This document shows positions 51,964 through 60,063 of a DNA stretch of 64,000 bases, piece after piece. This stretch comes from CAYVOV01 sp964453525 (lineage in GTDB: Bacteria; Chloroflexota; Dehalococcoidia; Dehalococcoidales; UBA2162), in assembly GCA_964453525.1 (NCBI GenBank), contig CAYVOV010000018.1, positions 1 to 64,000 on the forward strand, read 5' to 3'. Below the pieces are notes generated by a model. That model did not search any database. It was not told the DNA's origin and worked only from the letters and a program-made list of their open reading frames with translations. Each line of letters begins with the position of its first letter. Positions within the stretch are counted from its first letter, which is position 1. A program made the translations under genes and the position numbers.

Positions 51964-51992
51964 ATTTTAGTAACTTTTCTATATTTTGTCAA
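51964..51992 (-). promoter_or_regulatory. promoter of the zinc ribbon/hsp20 unit
   Basis: On the minus strand TTGACA (51992-51987), a 17-bp spacer, TAAAAT (51969-51964). Directly followed by CIRCE 1. Confidence 0.85.
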
Positions 51993-52006
51993 TACCCCTT
52001 TTACTT

Positions 52007-52146
52007 GGTTCCGTTTGCATTTGGTTGTTTTTCTTTACCTCACCCCTTCCCCCTCAAACAATTATATAATATCGACAATAAACGGGTACTGTTTGAGGGG
52101 GATAAAGGGGGTGACAAATTTATACCAACCAAAACCGAATAGTAAC
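52007..52146 (+). mobile_element. 140-bp MITE-like element, copy 2
   Basis: Near-identical inverted copy of 15454-15593. Flanked by a perfect 8-bp duplication TTTTACTT (51999-52006 and 52147-52154), which supports transposition. It inserted just upstream of the CIRCE promoter. Confidence 0.82.
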
Positions 52147-52154
52147 TTTTACTT

Positions 52155-52316
52155 AATCATAGTTGCACAAGCAACAATGAATATCAATATTTCTTTGGCC
52201 GCTATGGTTCCCTTCGGCTTCACTCAGGACAGGCTAGCTACTCACCATGAGCGGCATTTATTCCCGCTCACCCTGAGCTTGTCGAAGGGCCTCCAACTAA
52301 GATTAAGAAGAATCCC
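52155..52316 (+). repeat. dispersed ~150-bp repeat, copy A
   Basis: Homologous to the reverse complement of 59753-59893: shared CAACAATGAATATCAATATT, CCATGAGCGGCA, CACCCTGAGCTTGTCGAAGG and CTCCAACTAAGATT. Non-coding. Confidence 0.75.
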
Positions 52317-52392
52317 AATACCTTTTTTACAGAAATTCTTGACATTTATCACGGATACTTTAAGGAACACTAGGGCAATAAGTAATAGAATT

Positions 52393-52929
52393 CTAAAGCA
52401 GCTTGTAGTGCCACCCTTTCTGCCAGCTGAACGGAGCGCTGACGATGTCCGATAAATCTTTTCCTGATAGCATAACATCGAGTGCCCAGCGTGTGGCTGA
52501 GTGACCGATAATAACCACCCGCTTACCATCCCAGTCAGGCGTAAGGTCATTCAGGAAATCCCGGACACGTCTTACAACGTCATTATAGCTCTCACCTTCC
52601 GGGAACGGTTCATCAATATGTCTGGACCGTTCTGCTTCCAGCTGGGTGGCAGGTGCACCGTTAAGAGCTCCATAGTTACATTCCCGTAAACGTTCGTCCG
52701 GGTAAACAGGGACTCCGGAATCACCGAAGGCAATATCGGCGGTTTCGGCAGCCCGGGCCAGGTCTGAAGTAAAGACGGCATCGATTCGTTCGTCCAGCCT
52801 CCGCTTTCCCAGTTCCTTTGCCTGGTGTCTTCCCTTCTCCGACAAAGGACTGTCAAGCCAGCCTGATGCCACTCCGCGTTCATTGTCTACGCTACTGGAA
52901 TGGGTCTCGAAAACGACTTCAATGCTCAT
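52393..52929 (-). CDS. histidine phosphatase family protein
   Basis: 178 residues. The family RHG motif is altered: ETHSSSVDNERGVASGWLDS instead of RHG-x-T. The rest fits: LSEKGRHQAKELGKRRLDER, FTSDLARAAETADIAF, ERLRECNYGALNG and VVIIGHSATRWALDVML with the second His. Because the nucleophile motif reads THSSS, activity on phospho-substrates may still rest on His10. Function unknown. Confidence 0.85.
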   Translation of the reverse strand: MSIEVVFETHSSSVDNERGVASGWLDSPLSEKGRHQAKELGKRRLDERIDAVFTSDLARAAETADIAFGDSGVPVYPDERLRECNYGALNGAPATQLEAERSRHIDEPFPEGESYNDVVRRVRDFLNDLTPDWDGKRVVIIGHSATRWALDVMLSGKDLSDIVSAPFSWQKGWHYKLL

Positions 52930-53006
52930 AAACAGGACTCATGCACTATATTTGCAGTTCAGGATTGAGTCACATTCTAGCCTATTATAAGTCAGAGACC
53001 AACCTG

Positions 53007-53675
53007 TCAAAAAGTGGTCCCGGCAATAATTACTGTGAACCCGGCATCAGTTGAAAGTCCATCAGCCGGGCTTTCAATTTCTTTCACTTCTCCCGGCTGC
53101 TGAAAGAGGGTTGAGATTACCTTTTCGATTCCGAATCCCGAATCTGCCAGCAGGCTCTCTATTTCCCGGTAGCTGTAGAGTGTGGCGTGGCTGTAAAAAC
53201 GGTGTCCTTCTTCCTTTTTTACCTGGTAGAACCTGCCCCAGGGACTTTCCCGCAGCACAACTCCTAGTACCAGCTTGCCGTCCGCTTTCAGGATTCGTTG
53301 GGCTTCCCGCAGCGCTACGGCCGGTGAGTCCAGGAAACAAAGAGTCACTATCAGGAAGACGGTACCGTAACTGACGTCGGAGAATGGCAGCTCTTCTCCT
53401 CTGCCGTGAAACACCTTTATTCCCCGCCGCTCCGCAATCTTAAGGAGCTTTACCGAAGGGTCAATGCCGGTATCTATGCCCAGGGCTTGAGCAAAACGCC
53501 CGCTGCCCACTCCCACTTCAAGCCAGGGTTGGGGCAGCAGGGGAAGCACTTTCCGGAAGGCTTTCACCTCGCTATCAAAGATGAGTTTTCCTTCCTCTTC
53601 ATCAAACCAGGCGTCATACGCTTCAGCCAGGGGATCGAAAAGTGAGCTGTTGCCATTCTCGGCTGAATAAGTCAC
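53007..53675 (-). CDS. class I SAM-dependent methyltransferase
   Basis: 222 residues. WLEVGVGSGRFAQALGIDTG (motif I), VSYGTVFLIVTLCFLDSPAV, REAQRILKADGKLVLGVVLR. A typical UbiE/Methyltransf_11 protein; substrate unknown. Last gene of the Mrp cluster, 14 bp after mrp. Confidence 0.9.
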   Translation of the reverse strand: MTYSAENGNSSLFDPLAEAYDAWFDEEEGKLIFDSEVKAFRKVLPLLPQPWLEVGVGSGRFAQALGIDTGIDPSVKLLKIAERRGIKVFHGRGEELPFSDVSYGTVFLIVTLCFLDSPAVALREAQRILKADGKLVLGVVLRESPWGRFYQVKKEEGHRFYSHATLYSYREIESLLADSGFGIEKVISTLFQQPGEVKEIESPADGLSTDAGFTVIIAGTTF

Positions 53676-53689
53676 AGAATGTCTTCCTT

Positions 53690-54694
53690 TTACCCGGATT
53701 TTTCTGATACTGCTTGAGAAAGAGTCTTGCCCAGGCTGTCGATAATCTCAGCATCATAACGTTCGAGGTTGCCCTCGTCACACAGCGTGGCAAGCTGCGG
53801 GTCAATCGGTAGTTGTCCGAGGAAAGGTGCCCCCACATCCCTGGCCAGTTCCTCTCCACGGCTCCTGCCGAAGAGCTCAATCTTCTTATCTATCTCCGGC
53901 ACATAAAGATAACTCATATTCTCCAACACTCCCAGGACAGGTTTGTCCATTCGGTGTGCCATACTTACCGCTTTTCTGACAATCATCTTTGTCAGGTCCT
54001 GGGGAGTCAGTACAATGACTACGCCCGATACGGGCAGTGTCTGCATTACCGTCAACGGAGCGTCGGCCGTGCCCGGTGGAAGGTCGACAATTAAATAGTC
54101 CAGTTTGCCCCAGAGCACCTCTTCCCAGAACTGGGTAATCGCCCGCCCGATGAGAGGACCACGCCAGATAACGGCATCTTCTTCACTGGGCAAGAGAAGG
54201 TTTATCGACATTATCTCAATGCCTGACTTTGACATCACCGGCAGCAGCGCAGTTTCGTTCCCGGAAGGCCGGTCCGTGATGCCGAACATCTTGGGAATGC
54301 TGGGTCCGGTAATATCCGCATCCAGGATACCCACCTCAAAGCCCCGACGCCTGAGGGCGATGGCAATGAGGCCGGAGATGAGTGACTTGCCCACTCCTCC
54401 CTTACCGCTCATTACCGCCAGGATATTTCCTATCTCGTTCAATTCGTTCGGCTTCGCATCGGTGAATTCCACCGTTATATCTTTAGCTTCATCCAGTTTC
54501 TCAATGGCCTCTCTTGTCTTATTCTTTATCCAGTCCTGAGCGCCCGTTATCAACCCGGTGGAAGCCAGAGTAACCTTAACCGTACTGTCAGCTATGGCGA
54601 TGGCGCGGACAAGATTCAGGTCTTCAATGCTGCGACTTACGGCGGGTACCAGCACTTCTTTGAGGCTGTTCTTTACTTGATGCTCGGTTAACAT
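53690..54694 (-). CDS. Mrp/NBP35 family iron-sulfur carrier ATPase
   Basis: 334 residues. The N-terminal MIP18/DUF59 domain (about 1-90) precedes a deviant P-loop AVMSGKGGVGKSLISGLIAI, then DADITGPSIPKMFG, IVDLPPGTADAPLTVMQTLP and LENMSYLY. The CxxC that bridges the dimer in ApbC is absent in LENMSYLYVPEIDKKI, which is noteworthy. Carries Fe-S clusters to target proteins. Confidence 0.92.
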   Translation of the reverse strand: MLTEHQVKNSLKEVLVPAVSRSIEDLNLVRAIAIADSTVKVTLASTGLITGAQDWIKNKTREAIEKLDEAKDITVEFTDAKPNELNEIGNILAVMSGKGGVGKSLISGLIAIALRRRGFEVGILDADITGPSIPKMFGITDRPSGNETALLPVMSKSGIEIMSINLLLPSEEDAVIWRGPLIGRAITQFWEEVLWGKLDYLIVDLPPGTADAPLTVMQTLPVSGVVIVLTPQDLTKMIVRKAVSMAHRMDKPVLGVLENMSYLYVPEIDKKIELFGRSRGEELARDVGAPFLGQLPIDPQLATLCDEGNLERYDAEIIDSLGKTLSQAVSEKSG

Positions 54695-54731
54695 AAAAAT
54701 GCCTCCATAATCAATAAATAATCTGACTTCA

Positions 54732-55130
54732 TTAATGTAATCTCTCCATAAGGTTGGGCAGTGTACCGGCTATATACTGGCTTATTGCTTCATCGATGCT
54801 CCGGATATCGGTAACTACCGTTTCGATGTTGTTACTCCTCATACTTTCGTACGCGCCCCAGCCCATGCCGCCGGCGATAAGGACCTGACAGTCGGATATA
54901 GTCTGAGCCATGCTGGCGTGCCTCGACTGCGCTCCGGCATCGTAACCGTGGCGTTCTCCCGGTGCCGTTTCCGGGTGCTGGTGAGCGGCAAAGGTATGGT
55001 GTCCGGTCTTCTCCCGTGTTTCCTTGTTTACGACCTTGCCGTCTTCAACAGTAGCTACCAGGTATAGCGGCGCTCTGCCGAAGTGCTGGCTGATTGTGTT
55101 ACCATCTTCAGTTATTGTGGCTATTTTCAT
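54732..55130 (-). CDS. NifX/NifB-type dinitrogenase cofactor-binding domain protein
   Basis: 132 residues. KIATITEDGNTISQHFGRAP, an insert rich in His (HHTFAAHQHPE), then ISDCQVLIAGGMGWGAYESM, ETVVTDIRSIDEAISQYIAG. Belongs to the NifX/NafY cofactor-binding family. In organisms without nitrogenase it is thought to carry other metal clusters. Confidence 0.9.
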   Translation of the reverse strand: MKIATITEDGNTISQHFGRAPLYLVATVEDGKVVNKETREKTGHHTFAAHQHPETAPGERHGYDAGAQSRHASMAQTISDCQVLIAGGMGWGAYESMRSNNIETVVTDIRSIDEAISQYIAGTLPNLMERLH

Positions 55131-55146
55131 TTATCTCTCCCCTTTT

Positions 55147-55437
55147 TTACTCTACCTCAAGCTTATATTCCGGTACTCCATTAACTTGGGATAGTCTAAG
55201 GATTACTTTTTTCCCCTCGGCAAGGAGTCTCTCCGATTCGATGCGCAGCTTCTCAGATTCCGGGGACTGCAGGAAGTTTACAATCATCTCATACTTATCC
55301 TGTAATTTTTTATCATCCCTTTCATCTCTTAGAAGCTCCCGAAGGCAATCGTTAAGCTCTTTCTCGGCGAGGCATTTTATGCATTTACCCGGTATCTCAT
55401 TGTTTGAATACTCTGGCTCCAGGTTGATAGATTCCAT
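55147..55437 (-). CDS. small conserved helical protein
   Basis: 96 residues. CIKCLAEKELNDCLRELLRD (CxxC), then helical, ending in a beta strand (KKVILRLSQVNGVPEYKLEV). Not named. Sits between the NifX and MinD genes in the cluster. Confidence 0.7.
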   Translation of the reverse strand: MESINLEPEYSNNEIPGKCIKCLAEKELNDCLRELLRDERDDKKLQDKYEMIVNFLQSPESEKLRIESERLLAEGKKVILRLSQVNGVPEYKLEVE

Positions 55438-55449
55438 AATAATGCTCCC

Positions 55450-56310
55450 TTAACTGTTGAGATATTCCCGTACGTTTCTCCATAGTGCCTCTATCTTTCC
55501 GGATACTCTGTTCCCTTTACATTCAATAACCGGCAGGCCTTGTACTATGGCTTCTGTAAAAACGTTGTCGAATGGAATTCGTGAGGCTACCTCTATCCCT
55601 TGACCGAGGCAGTATTCCTCTATTTGCCGGGTATTTTTTTCGTTAATATCGTACTTGTTAATACAGACCAGGGGCTGGACTTTGAAATGATGGCAGACGC
55701 CGAGTATGCGTTCCAGGTCATGAATACCGGATAGTGTCGGTTCTGTTATAAGGAGGGCAAGGCCTACTCCGGAAAGTGAGGATATTACCGGGCAGCCGAT
55801 GCCGGGGGGCCCATCAGTTACTATATAGTCGAATCCTGATTTGTCGGCTATTTCCTGTGCCTGTTCTCTGACCGTTGCCACCAGCTTCCCCGAGTTCTCC
55901 TGGGCTATTCCGAGCCTGGCGTGTACAAGCGGTCCATACTTAGTATCGGAGATAAACCACTCACCGGCAAGATTATTCTTCATCGTTATTGCTTCTTCCG
56001 GACATATCTGCCAGCAGAATCCGCAACCTTCGCAGGAGATAGGGTCAACCTTGCAGTCACTAATCGCATTAAAGCGGCACAGTTCCTGGCAGAGTCCGCA
56101 GCCGGTGCACAAATCTTCATTTATTGCGGCAACCTGACCGCTCCAGAATTCGTGCTCCTCCACTTGGTGTGGCTGAAGGAGAAGATGCAGGTCAGCAGCG
56201 TCAACATCACAGTCAGCCAGTACTTTGTTGCCGGCAAGGGCGGCAAAAGAGCCGACGATGCTTGTCTTTCCGGTGCCTCCTTTACCGCTTAACACAACCA
56301 GTTCTTTCAT
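55450..56310 (-). CDS. MinD-type ATPase with ferredoxin insert, copy 2
   Basis: 286 residues. VVLSGKGGTGKTSIVGSFAA (deviant Walker A), DCDVDAADLHLLL, then two 4Fe-4S motifs (CTGCGLCQELCRFNAI, CEGCGFCWQICPEEAI), YIVTDGPPGIGCPVISSLSG. A Fe-S-containing P-loop protein of the kind paired in archaea and anaerobes; probably a scaffold or carrier. Overlaps the next copy by 29 bp. Confidence 0.92.
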   Translation of the reverse strand: MKELVVLSGKGGTGKTSIVGSFAALAGNKVLADCDVDAADLHLLLQPHQVEEHEFWSGQVAAINEDLCTGCGLCQELCRFNAISDCKVDPISCEGCGFCWQICPEEAITMKNNLAGEWFISDTKYGPLVHARLGIAQENSGKLVATVREQAQEIADKSGFDYIVTDGPPGIGCPVISSLSGVGLALLITEPTLSGIHDLERILGVCHHFKVQPLVCINKYDINEKNTRQIEEYCLGQGIEVASRIPFDNVFTEAIVQGLPVIECKGNRVSGKIEALWRNVREYLNS

Positions 56311-57148
56311 TCACAATCTCCCGAATGTTGTCGTAGAGCGATAAAAATTTTACCTGCCAGTCAGTTATGCCAGCGGCAAGAGTTATACCTCTTGAATAAA
56401 GGTCAGCAATCTCTCTGTCAAGAGGAATGGTGAGCAGCACCGGTATATCTTCCCTCCGGCAGAATTCAGTAATATTCGAATTATCACCGCCGGCACGGTT
56501 GATAATCACGCCGTAAGGTATATCCATCCTGCATACCGTTTCCACAGCCAGGACCAGGTCGTTGAGTCCGAAAGGTGTCGGCTCCGTTACCAGCAGGCAG
56601 TAATCGCTATCTTTGACCGAGTCCACCACCGGGCAGGAAGTCCCGGGTGGAGCGTCAATGATAACAAAGTTTTCGCTGCTGGTCTGTTCTTTCACCTTTC
56701 TTATTACCGGAGGCGCCATAGCTTCACCAATGGTCAGCCTACCGTGGATAAATTCAATGCCATCTGCATTTCCAAATTCAATGATACCTGCCTCTCTGCC
56801 CTTCTCGGAAATAGCCTTTTCCGGGCACAGATAGCTGCAGGCGCCGCAGCCGTGACACAGGTTAGAAAAGACCAGTGAATGCTTGCCGAAGATGGCGATG
56901 GCGTTAAAAGCGCATATTTCGGCGCACTTGCCGCAGAAAGTACATTTTCTCTCGTCGATTTCAGGTACGGGAACGCAGACTGCCTCTCCACCAGTAATAA
57001 CAGGTTTAAGGAAAATGTGAGCGTTCGGCTCCTCGACATCGCAGTCGAGAAACTGCACCCTTTCTCTGTTCTTCAGGGAAATGGCAAGACTGGTCGCCAC
57101 AAGTGTCTTGCCGGTTCCTCCTTTACCGCTGGCAACTGATACAATCAT
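56282..57148 (-). CDS. MinD-type ATPase with ferredoxin insert, copy 1
   Basis: 288 residues. VSVASGKGGTGKTLVATSLA, LDCDVEEPNAHIFLKP, CTFCGKCAEICAFNAI and CHGCGACSYLCPEKAI, then IIDAPPGTSCPVVDSVKDSD. Paralog of the downstream gene; the two likely form a heterodimer. Confidence 0.92.
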   Translation of the reverse strand: MIVSVASGKGGTGKTLVATSLAISLKNRERVQFLDCDVEEPNAHIFLKPVITGGEAVCVPVPEIDERKCTFCGKCAEICAFNAIAIFGKHSLVFSNLCHGCGACSYLCPEKAISEKGREAGIIEFGNADGIEFIHGRLTIGEAMAPPVIRKVKEQTSSENFVIIDAPPGTSCPVVDSVKDSDYCLLVTEPTPFGLNDLVLAVETVCRMDIPYGVIINRAGGDNSNITEFCRREDIPVLLTIPLDREIADLYSRGITLAAGITDWQVKFLSLYDNIREIVNERTGCVKR

Positions 57149-57169
57149 GATATTTTCTACTCTGGTAAA

Positions 57170-57646
57170 TTACATCCCCCGGTATATGCGTCTGCTTTGG
57201 CCACTACCTCTACCCATTCCACCCCCTCTACCTATACCCATACGCCTGCCCCTGCCCATACCTTGACCTGTGCCTGTCACAGGATTCACGCCGGACTTGG
57301 CGGCGGTACTCGGTTGCGAACTGGGCTGATATTTACCTGATTTATAGCCCTCAATAGCGTCCTGGACTTTCCCGGTGACTCCAGTGATTACCTTTATTCC
57401 TGCTGAATCAAGTACCTGATAAGCATTGGGCCCGCAGTTTCCGGTCAGGACTGCTTCTACTCCTTTACCGGCAATCATCTGGCTGGCTGAAGTTCCGGCT
57501 CCTCCGGAAGCTGCGGCGCCTGAGTTCTCTATTGCCTCAAACTGCATTGTTTCGGGGTCGACGATGATAAAGTACTGGCACCGTCCGAAACGCGGGTCTA
57601 TATCGGCATCAAGTGAAGGTGCTGTTGCTGATACAGCTATTTTCAT
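57170..57646 (-). CDS. NifX-type cofactor-binding protein with Gly/Arg/Met tail
   Basis: 158 residues. The N-terminal NifX-like domain (IAVSATAPSLDADIDPRFGR, FIIVDPETMQFEAIEN, VLTGNCGPNAYQVLDSAGIK) is followed by a low-complexity tail GTGQGMGRGRRMGIGRGGGM. The tail is shared in style by neighbours and may bind metal or RNA. Confidence 0.9.
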   Translation of the reverse strand: MKIAVSATAPSLDADIDPRFGRCQYFIIVDPETMQFEAIENSGAAASGGAGTSASQMIAGKGVEAVLTGNCGPNAYQVLDSAGIKVITGVTGKVQDAIEGYKSGKYQPSSQPSTAAKSGVNPVTGTGQGMGRGRRMGIGRGGGMGRGSGQSRRIYRGM

Positions 57647-57714
57647 ATTAAATTACCTCTTTCCTGGTTGAAGACAGCGATATCGTTAAAGATATACCTT
57701 GGCCAGATAGATTA

Positions 57715-58002
57715 TTATTCCTGTGGTTCTCTGGTTTGTAGTTCACTAATTCTGTTCTCAATCTCCTCAAGCTGCCGTTTCAGGGCATTCGATTCCTCTT
57801 TCAGGAAGCCTATTTCCTGCTCCGGGGTCATCCTGGGTGCATAGGGTGTCTGGCCCCATTCACCATATCTGCCATAAACGGCAGGGGCATAGCCGGGTGC
57901 CAGTTCAGGAGACCAGCAGCGGGGAAGCCCACCTCTGCCTCTCCCGACGTAAGGCCAGGCAGGAGATGCTCCTCGAAAGCCAAATCCTCGTCCGTAAGTC
58001 AT
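57715..58002 (-). CDS. DUF5320 family small protein
   Basis: 95 residues. A Gly/Arg/aromatic start (MTYGRGFGFRGASPAWPYVG) and a coiled-coil end (QEIGFLKEESNALKRQLEEI), the DUF5320 pattern. These proteins accompany NifX/MinD clusters. Function unknown. Confidence 0.82.
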   Translation of the reverse strand: MTYGRGFGFRGASPAWPYVGRGRGGLPRCWSPELAPGYAPAVYGRYGEWGQTPYAPRMTPEQEIGFLKEESNALKRQLEEIENRISELQTREPQE

Positions 58003-58034
58003 ATCAGTACCTCCTTTTTTGTTAATGACTGCTA

Positions 58035-58457
58035 CTACCGATAACGTAAATAGCCGCGGTGATATGCGGGTGTCATTTGCAAGTAGTAGCCGGGGTCACT
58101 GCTCCACCACCTCCTGGGCAGCCATGGATAGAAACGGCAGAACGGGTACGGATTACCCCGACCTAAACCAATACCTCTGCCGATACCCATGCCCATCCCT
58201 CTACCCCAGCTTCTAATTCCTCGGCCAAACCAGCCTCTTCCTCTCATCATCACTTCACCTCCTTTCCCCACCGGCGAGTAAATCGGTACTTTTTCACTTA
58301 TTGCGTTTTCAGGACATACCGTTATGCAGTATCCGCACTGGCGGCACCTATCCTGATTTATACTTGCCAGCCCATTGATAATGCTAATTGCCTGGAGCGG
58401 GCAGGTATCGGCGCATTCGCCGCAGCCAGTACATTTATTGCTGTCAATATAGAGCAT
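58035..58457 (-). CDS. 2[4Fe-4S] ferredoxin with Gly/Arg-rich C-terminus
   Basis: 140 residues. Two cluster motifs: CTGCGECADTCPLQAI and CRQCGYCITVCPENAI. The rest is a Gly/Arg/Met tract (GRGIRSWGRGMGMGIGRGIG) and an aromatic tail. Starts 4 bp after the DUF364 gene ends. Confidence 0.9.
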   Translation of the reverse strand: MLYIDSNKCTGCGECADTCPLQAISIINGLASINQDRCRQCGYCITVCPENAISEKVPIYSPVGKGGEVMMRGRGWFGRGIRSWGRGMGMGIGRGIGLGRGNPYPFCRFYPWLPRRWWSSDPGYYLQMTPAYHRGYLRYR

Positions 58458-58460
58458 AAT

Positions 58461-59189
58461 TTACCTCTCTATAATCAGCAGACAGACTCCCTTTTTAATC
58501 TGGCGGAAGGTAGCTCCCTGGCTGACGTAATACAGTACTGTTTCTGGTTCGACCACCTGTGTCCCGGCAACTGCATCTATTCCGTGGTCGAACAGTACAG
58601 GCGAAAGGGGCGTTGTCCCGCCGAGGATAACGACATACGCGCCTGGCTCACATAATCCCAGGAGTTGCGGGAGCGTGCCGTTTATCAGAGCGGTACCGGT
58701 AATGCCGACCACGTCTGCCACAGGGATAAGCCTTTCGGCTTCGGTTTCACTGAAATCTCCGGGCCGGGGATTCTGTTCGATTACCCATAACTCACCGGCT
58801 GACCGGTGGAGCCTGGGAACGAACGGGAAATGCCCGACTATGGCTACTTTTTTGTCCCGCCCCTTTTCGATAAGCAAATCAGCGGCGTTACGTTCGGTGC
58901 AATGTTGCTCATCGATTTCGATAAGCGAGTTAATCGTTGCCATGCCTATCGCTGCCTCATTCGGGCTGGATGAGTATGCCATCTGCGCCAGTGCTCGGGC
59001 ATCTTCATCCAGCAAAAACCCTGCCTTTTCCACGGGAGTACTGCTGTGATGCGGGCCGGAGTCGTGGGGGGTTGATGCCAGCCCGCAGTTTCTGGTGTAT
59101 ACCGCTGTCTGGAACGGACCCTGGCGTATATCCCGGACCGGTGTATTGTAATTCAATACGGAAAGTAAATCATCAATAATCTTCATCAA
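58461..59189 (-). CDS. DUF364 (putative heavy-metal chelation) protein
   Basis: 242 residues. IGMATINSLIEIDEQHCTER, KVAIVGHFPFVPRLHRSAGE, VGITGTALINGTLPQLLGLC, YVVILGGTTPLSPVLFDHGI. The DUF364 family has a PLP/Rossmann-like fold and is thought to chelate metals. ATG next to the end of the regulator gene, so likely coexpressed. Confidence 0.9.
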   Translation of the reverse strand: MMKIIDDLLSVLNYNTPVRDIRQGPFQTAVYTRNCGLASTPHDSGPHHSSTPVEKAGFLLDEDARALAQMAYSSSPNEAAIGMATINSLIEIDEQHCTERNAADLLIEKGRDKKVAIVGHFPFVPRLHRSAGELWVIEQNPRPGDFSETEAERLIPVADVVGITGTALINGTLPQLLGLCEPGAYVVILGGTTPLSPVLFDHGIDAVAGTQVVEPETVLYYVSQGATFRQIKKGVCLLIIER

Positions 59190-59195
59190 TGTACA

Positions 59196-59669
59196 TTACC
59201 TGTAACGTCTTCCTCGCATCCGTCTTCCCCGGCCTCTGCCACCTATACCGGCTCCGGCAGCCTGTAGAAGCGTAATATCCGTTGTATTGCAGGCGGGGCA
59301 GAAACCGGGCTGCCCTTCAAGCATTGCTTCAAAAGGCATACTCCACTCGTGTCCTTCGATGCAGCGGAAGCGACTCATTGCCAGTCCGAAGTTTCCGCCG
59401 TTGATGCTTATTGCCTTGCCGTGGAGAAGGGCATCGGCAAGCTTCTTCCTGGCTGATTCCAGCACCCTCTGGAACGTGGGGCGGGAAATGCTCATTCTTT
59501 CGGCGCACTTCTCCTGCTCCAGTCCTTCAATGTCTTTAAGGCGGATTGCCTCGGCTTCCTCGACGGAGATGTTTACTTCCTCAAGGGCTCGCATCGGTAT
59601 TCCGGCAGGTTTGAAGTAGGTTGTCTCCGGCAGGGAAGCGACGCGGCGGCATTTTACGGGTCTCGGCAT
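59196..59669 (-). CDS. DUF134 family HTH regulator
   Basis: 157 residues from the ATG at 59669 (two TTG codons precede it; GAGAGG lies at the correct distance). MPRPVKCRRVASLPETTYFK is the family start. The HTH is VEEAEAIRLKDIEGLEQEKC AERMSISRPTFQRVLESARK, split across about 35-80. A zinc-binding tail (GFCPACNTTDI) and a GRGRGRRMRGRR end follow. First gene of the cluster, with a perfect palindrome just upstream, so probably its metal-responsive autoregulator. Confidence 0.9.
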   Translation of the reverse strand: MPRPVKCRRVASLPETTYFKPAGIPMRALEEVNISVEEAEAIRLKDIEGLEQEKCAERMSISRPTFQRVLESARKKLADALLHGKAISINGGNFGLAMSRFRCIEGHEWSMPFEAMLEGQPGFCPACNTTDITLLQAAGAGIGGRGRGRRMRGRRYR

Positions 59670-59684
59670 CAACAAAACCTCTCG

Positions 59685-59710
59685 TTATTATGAGCATATG
59701 CTCATAATAA
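59685..59710. promoter_or_regulatory. perfect 26-bp palindromic operator
   Basis: Half-site TTATTATGAGCAT repeated perfectly in inverse, centre at 59697/59698. It lies 16 bp before the DUF134 start codon, upstream of its ribosome binding site. Likely bound by the DUF134 protein. Confidence 0.75.
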
Positions 59711-59752
59711 TTATAACATCGGATCGGGAAATGGTCAAGGTTCCGGGCGGAA

Positions 59753-59893
59753 GGGGTTCTTCTCAATCTTAGTTGGAGACCCTTCGACAAGCTCAGGGTG
59801 AGAGGGAATACGTGCCGCTCATGGTGAGCCTGTCGAACCACAGCGGCGAAAGAAATATTGATATTCATTGTTGCCTGTACAACCATGATTAAG
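59753..59893 (-). repeat. dispersed ~150-bp repeat, copy B
   Basis: Reverse complement is homologous to 52155-52316. Contains CCCTTCGACAAGCTCAGGG. Non-coding. Confidence 0.75.
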
Positions 59894-59987
59894 TTAAAGG
59901 GGCGGAGGAGCTTGTTCTTTGAGGGCGGGATATGATAGAATTCTCCTGTAAAAACAGGCTGGATGGTTCTGTTTTGTGCTTGTTAGG

Positions 59988-60063
59988 GGCGCATTCGTCT
60001 AGCGGTCAGGACACCGCCCTCTCAAGGCGGAGATCACGGGTTCGAATCCCGTATGCGCTACCA
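59988..60063 (+). tRNA. tRNA-Glu(CTC)
   Basis: Acceptor GGCGCAT pairs with ATGCGCT (one G-U), discriminator A, encoded CCA (60061-60063). Anticodon loop CTCTCAA gives CTC. T loop TTCGAAT. 76 nt including CCA. Confidence 0.95.
60045..60058 (+). repeat. tRNA-Glu 3' segment duplicated at 63491
   Basis: AATCCCGTATGCGC in the tRNA T arm/acceptor recurs exactly at 63491-63504, there followed by ACCA. Candidate attachment site of an island. Confidence 0.6.

Noticed and set aside
52015..52455. 146-codon frame across the MITE and dispersed repeat
   Set aside because: It runs through two repeat units and the 3' end of the phosphatase gene; the similar peptide at 59581-59886 is the same repeat read in frame.
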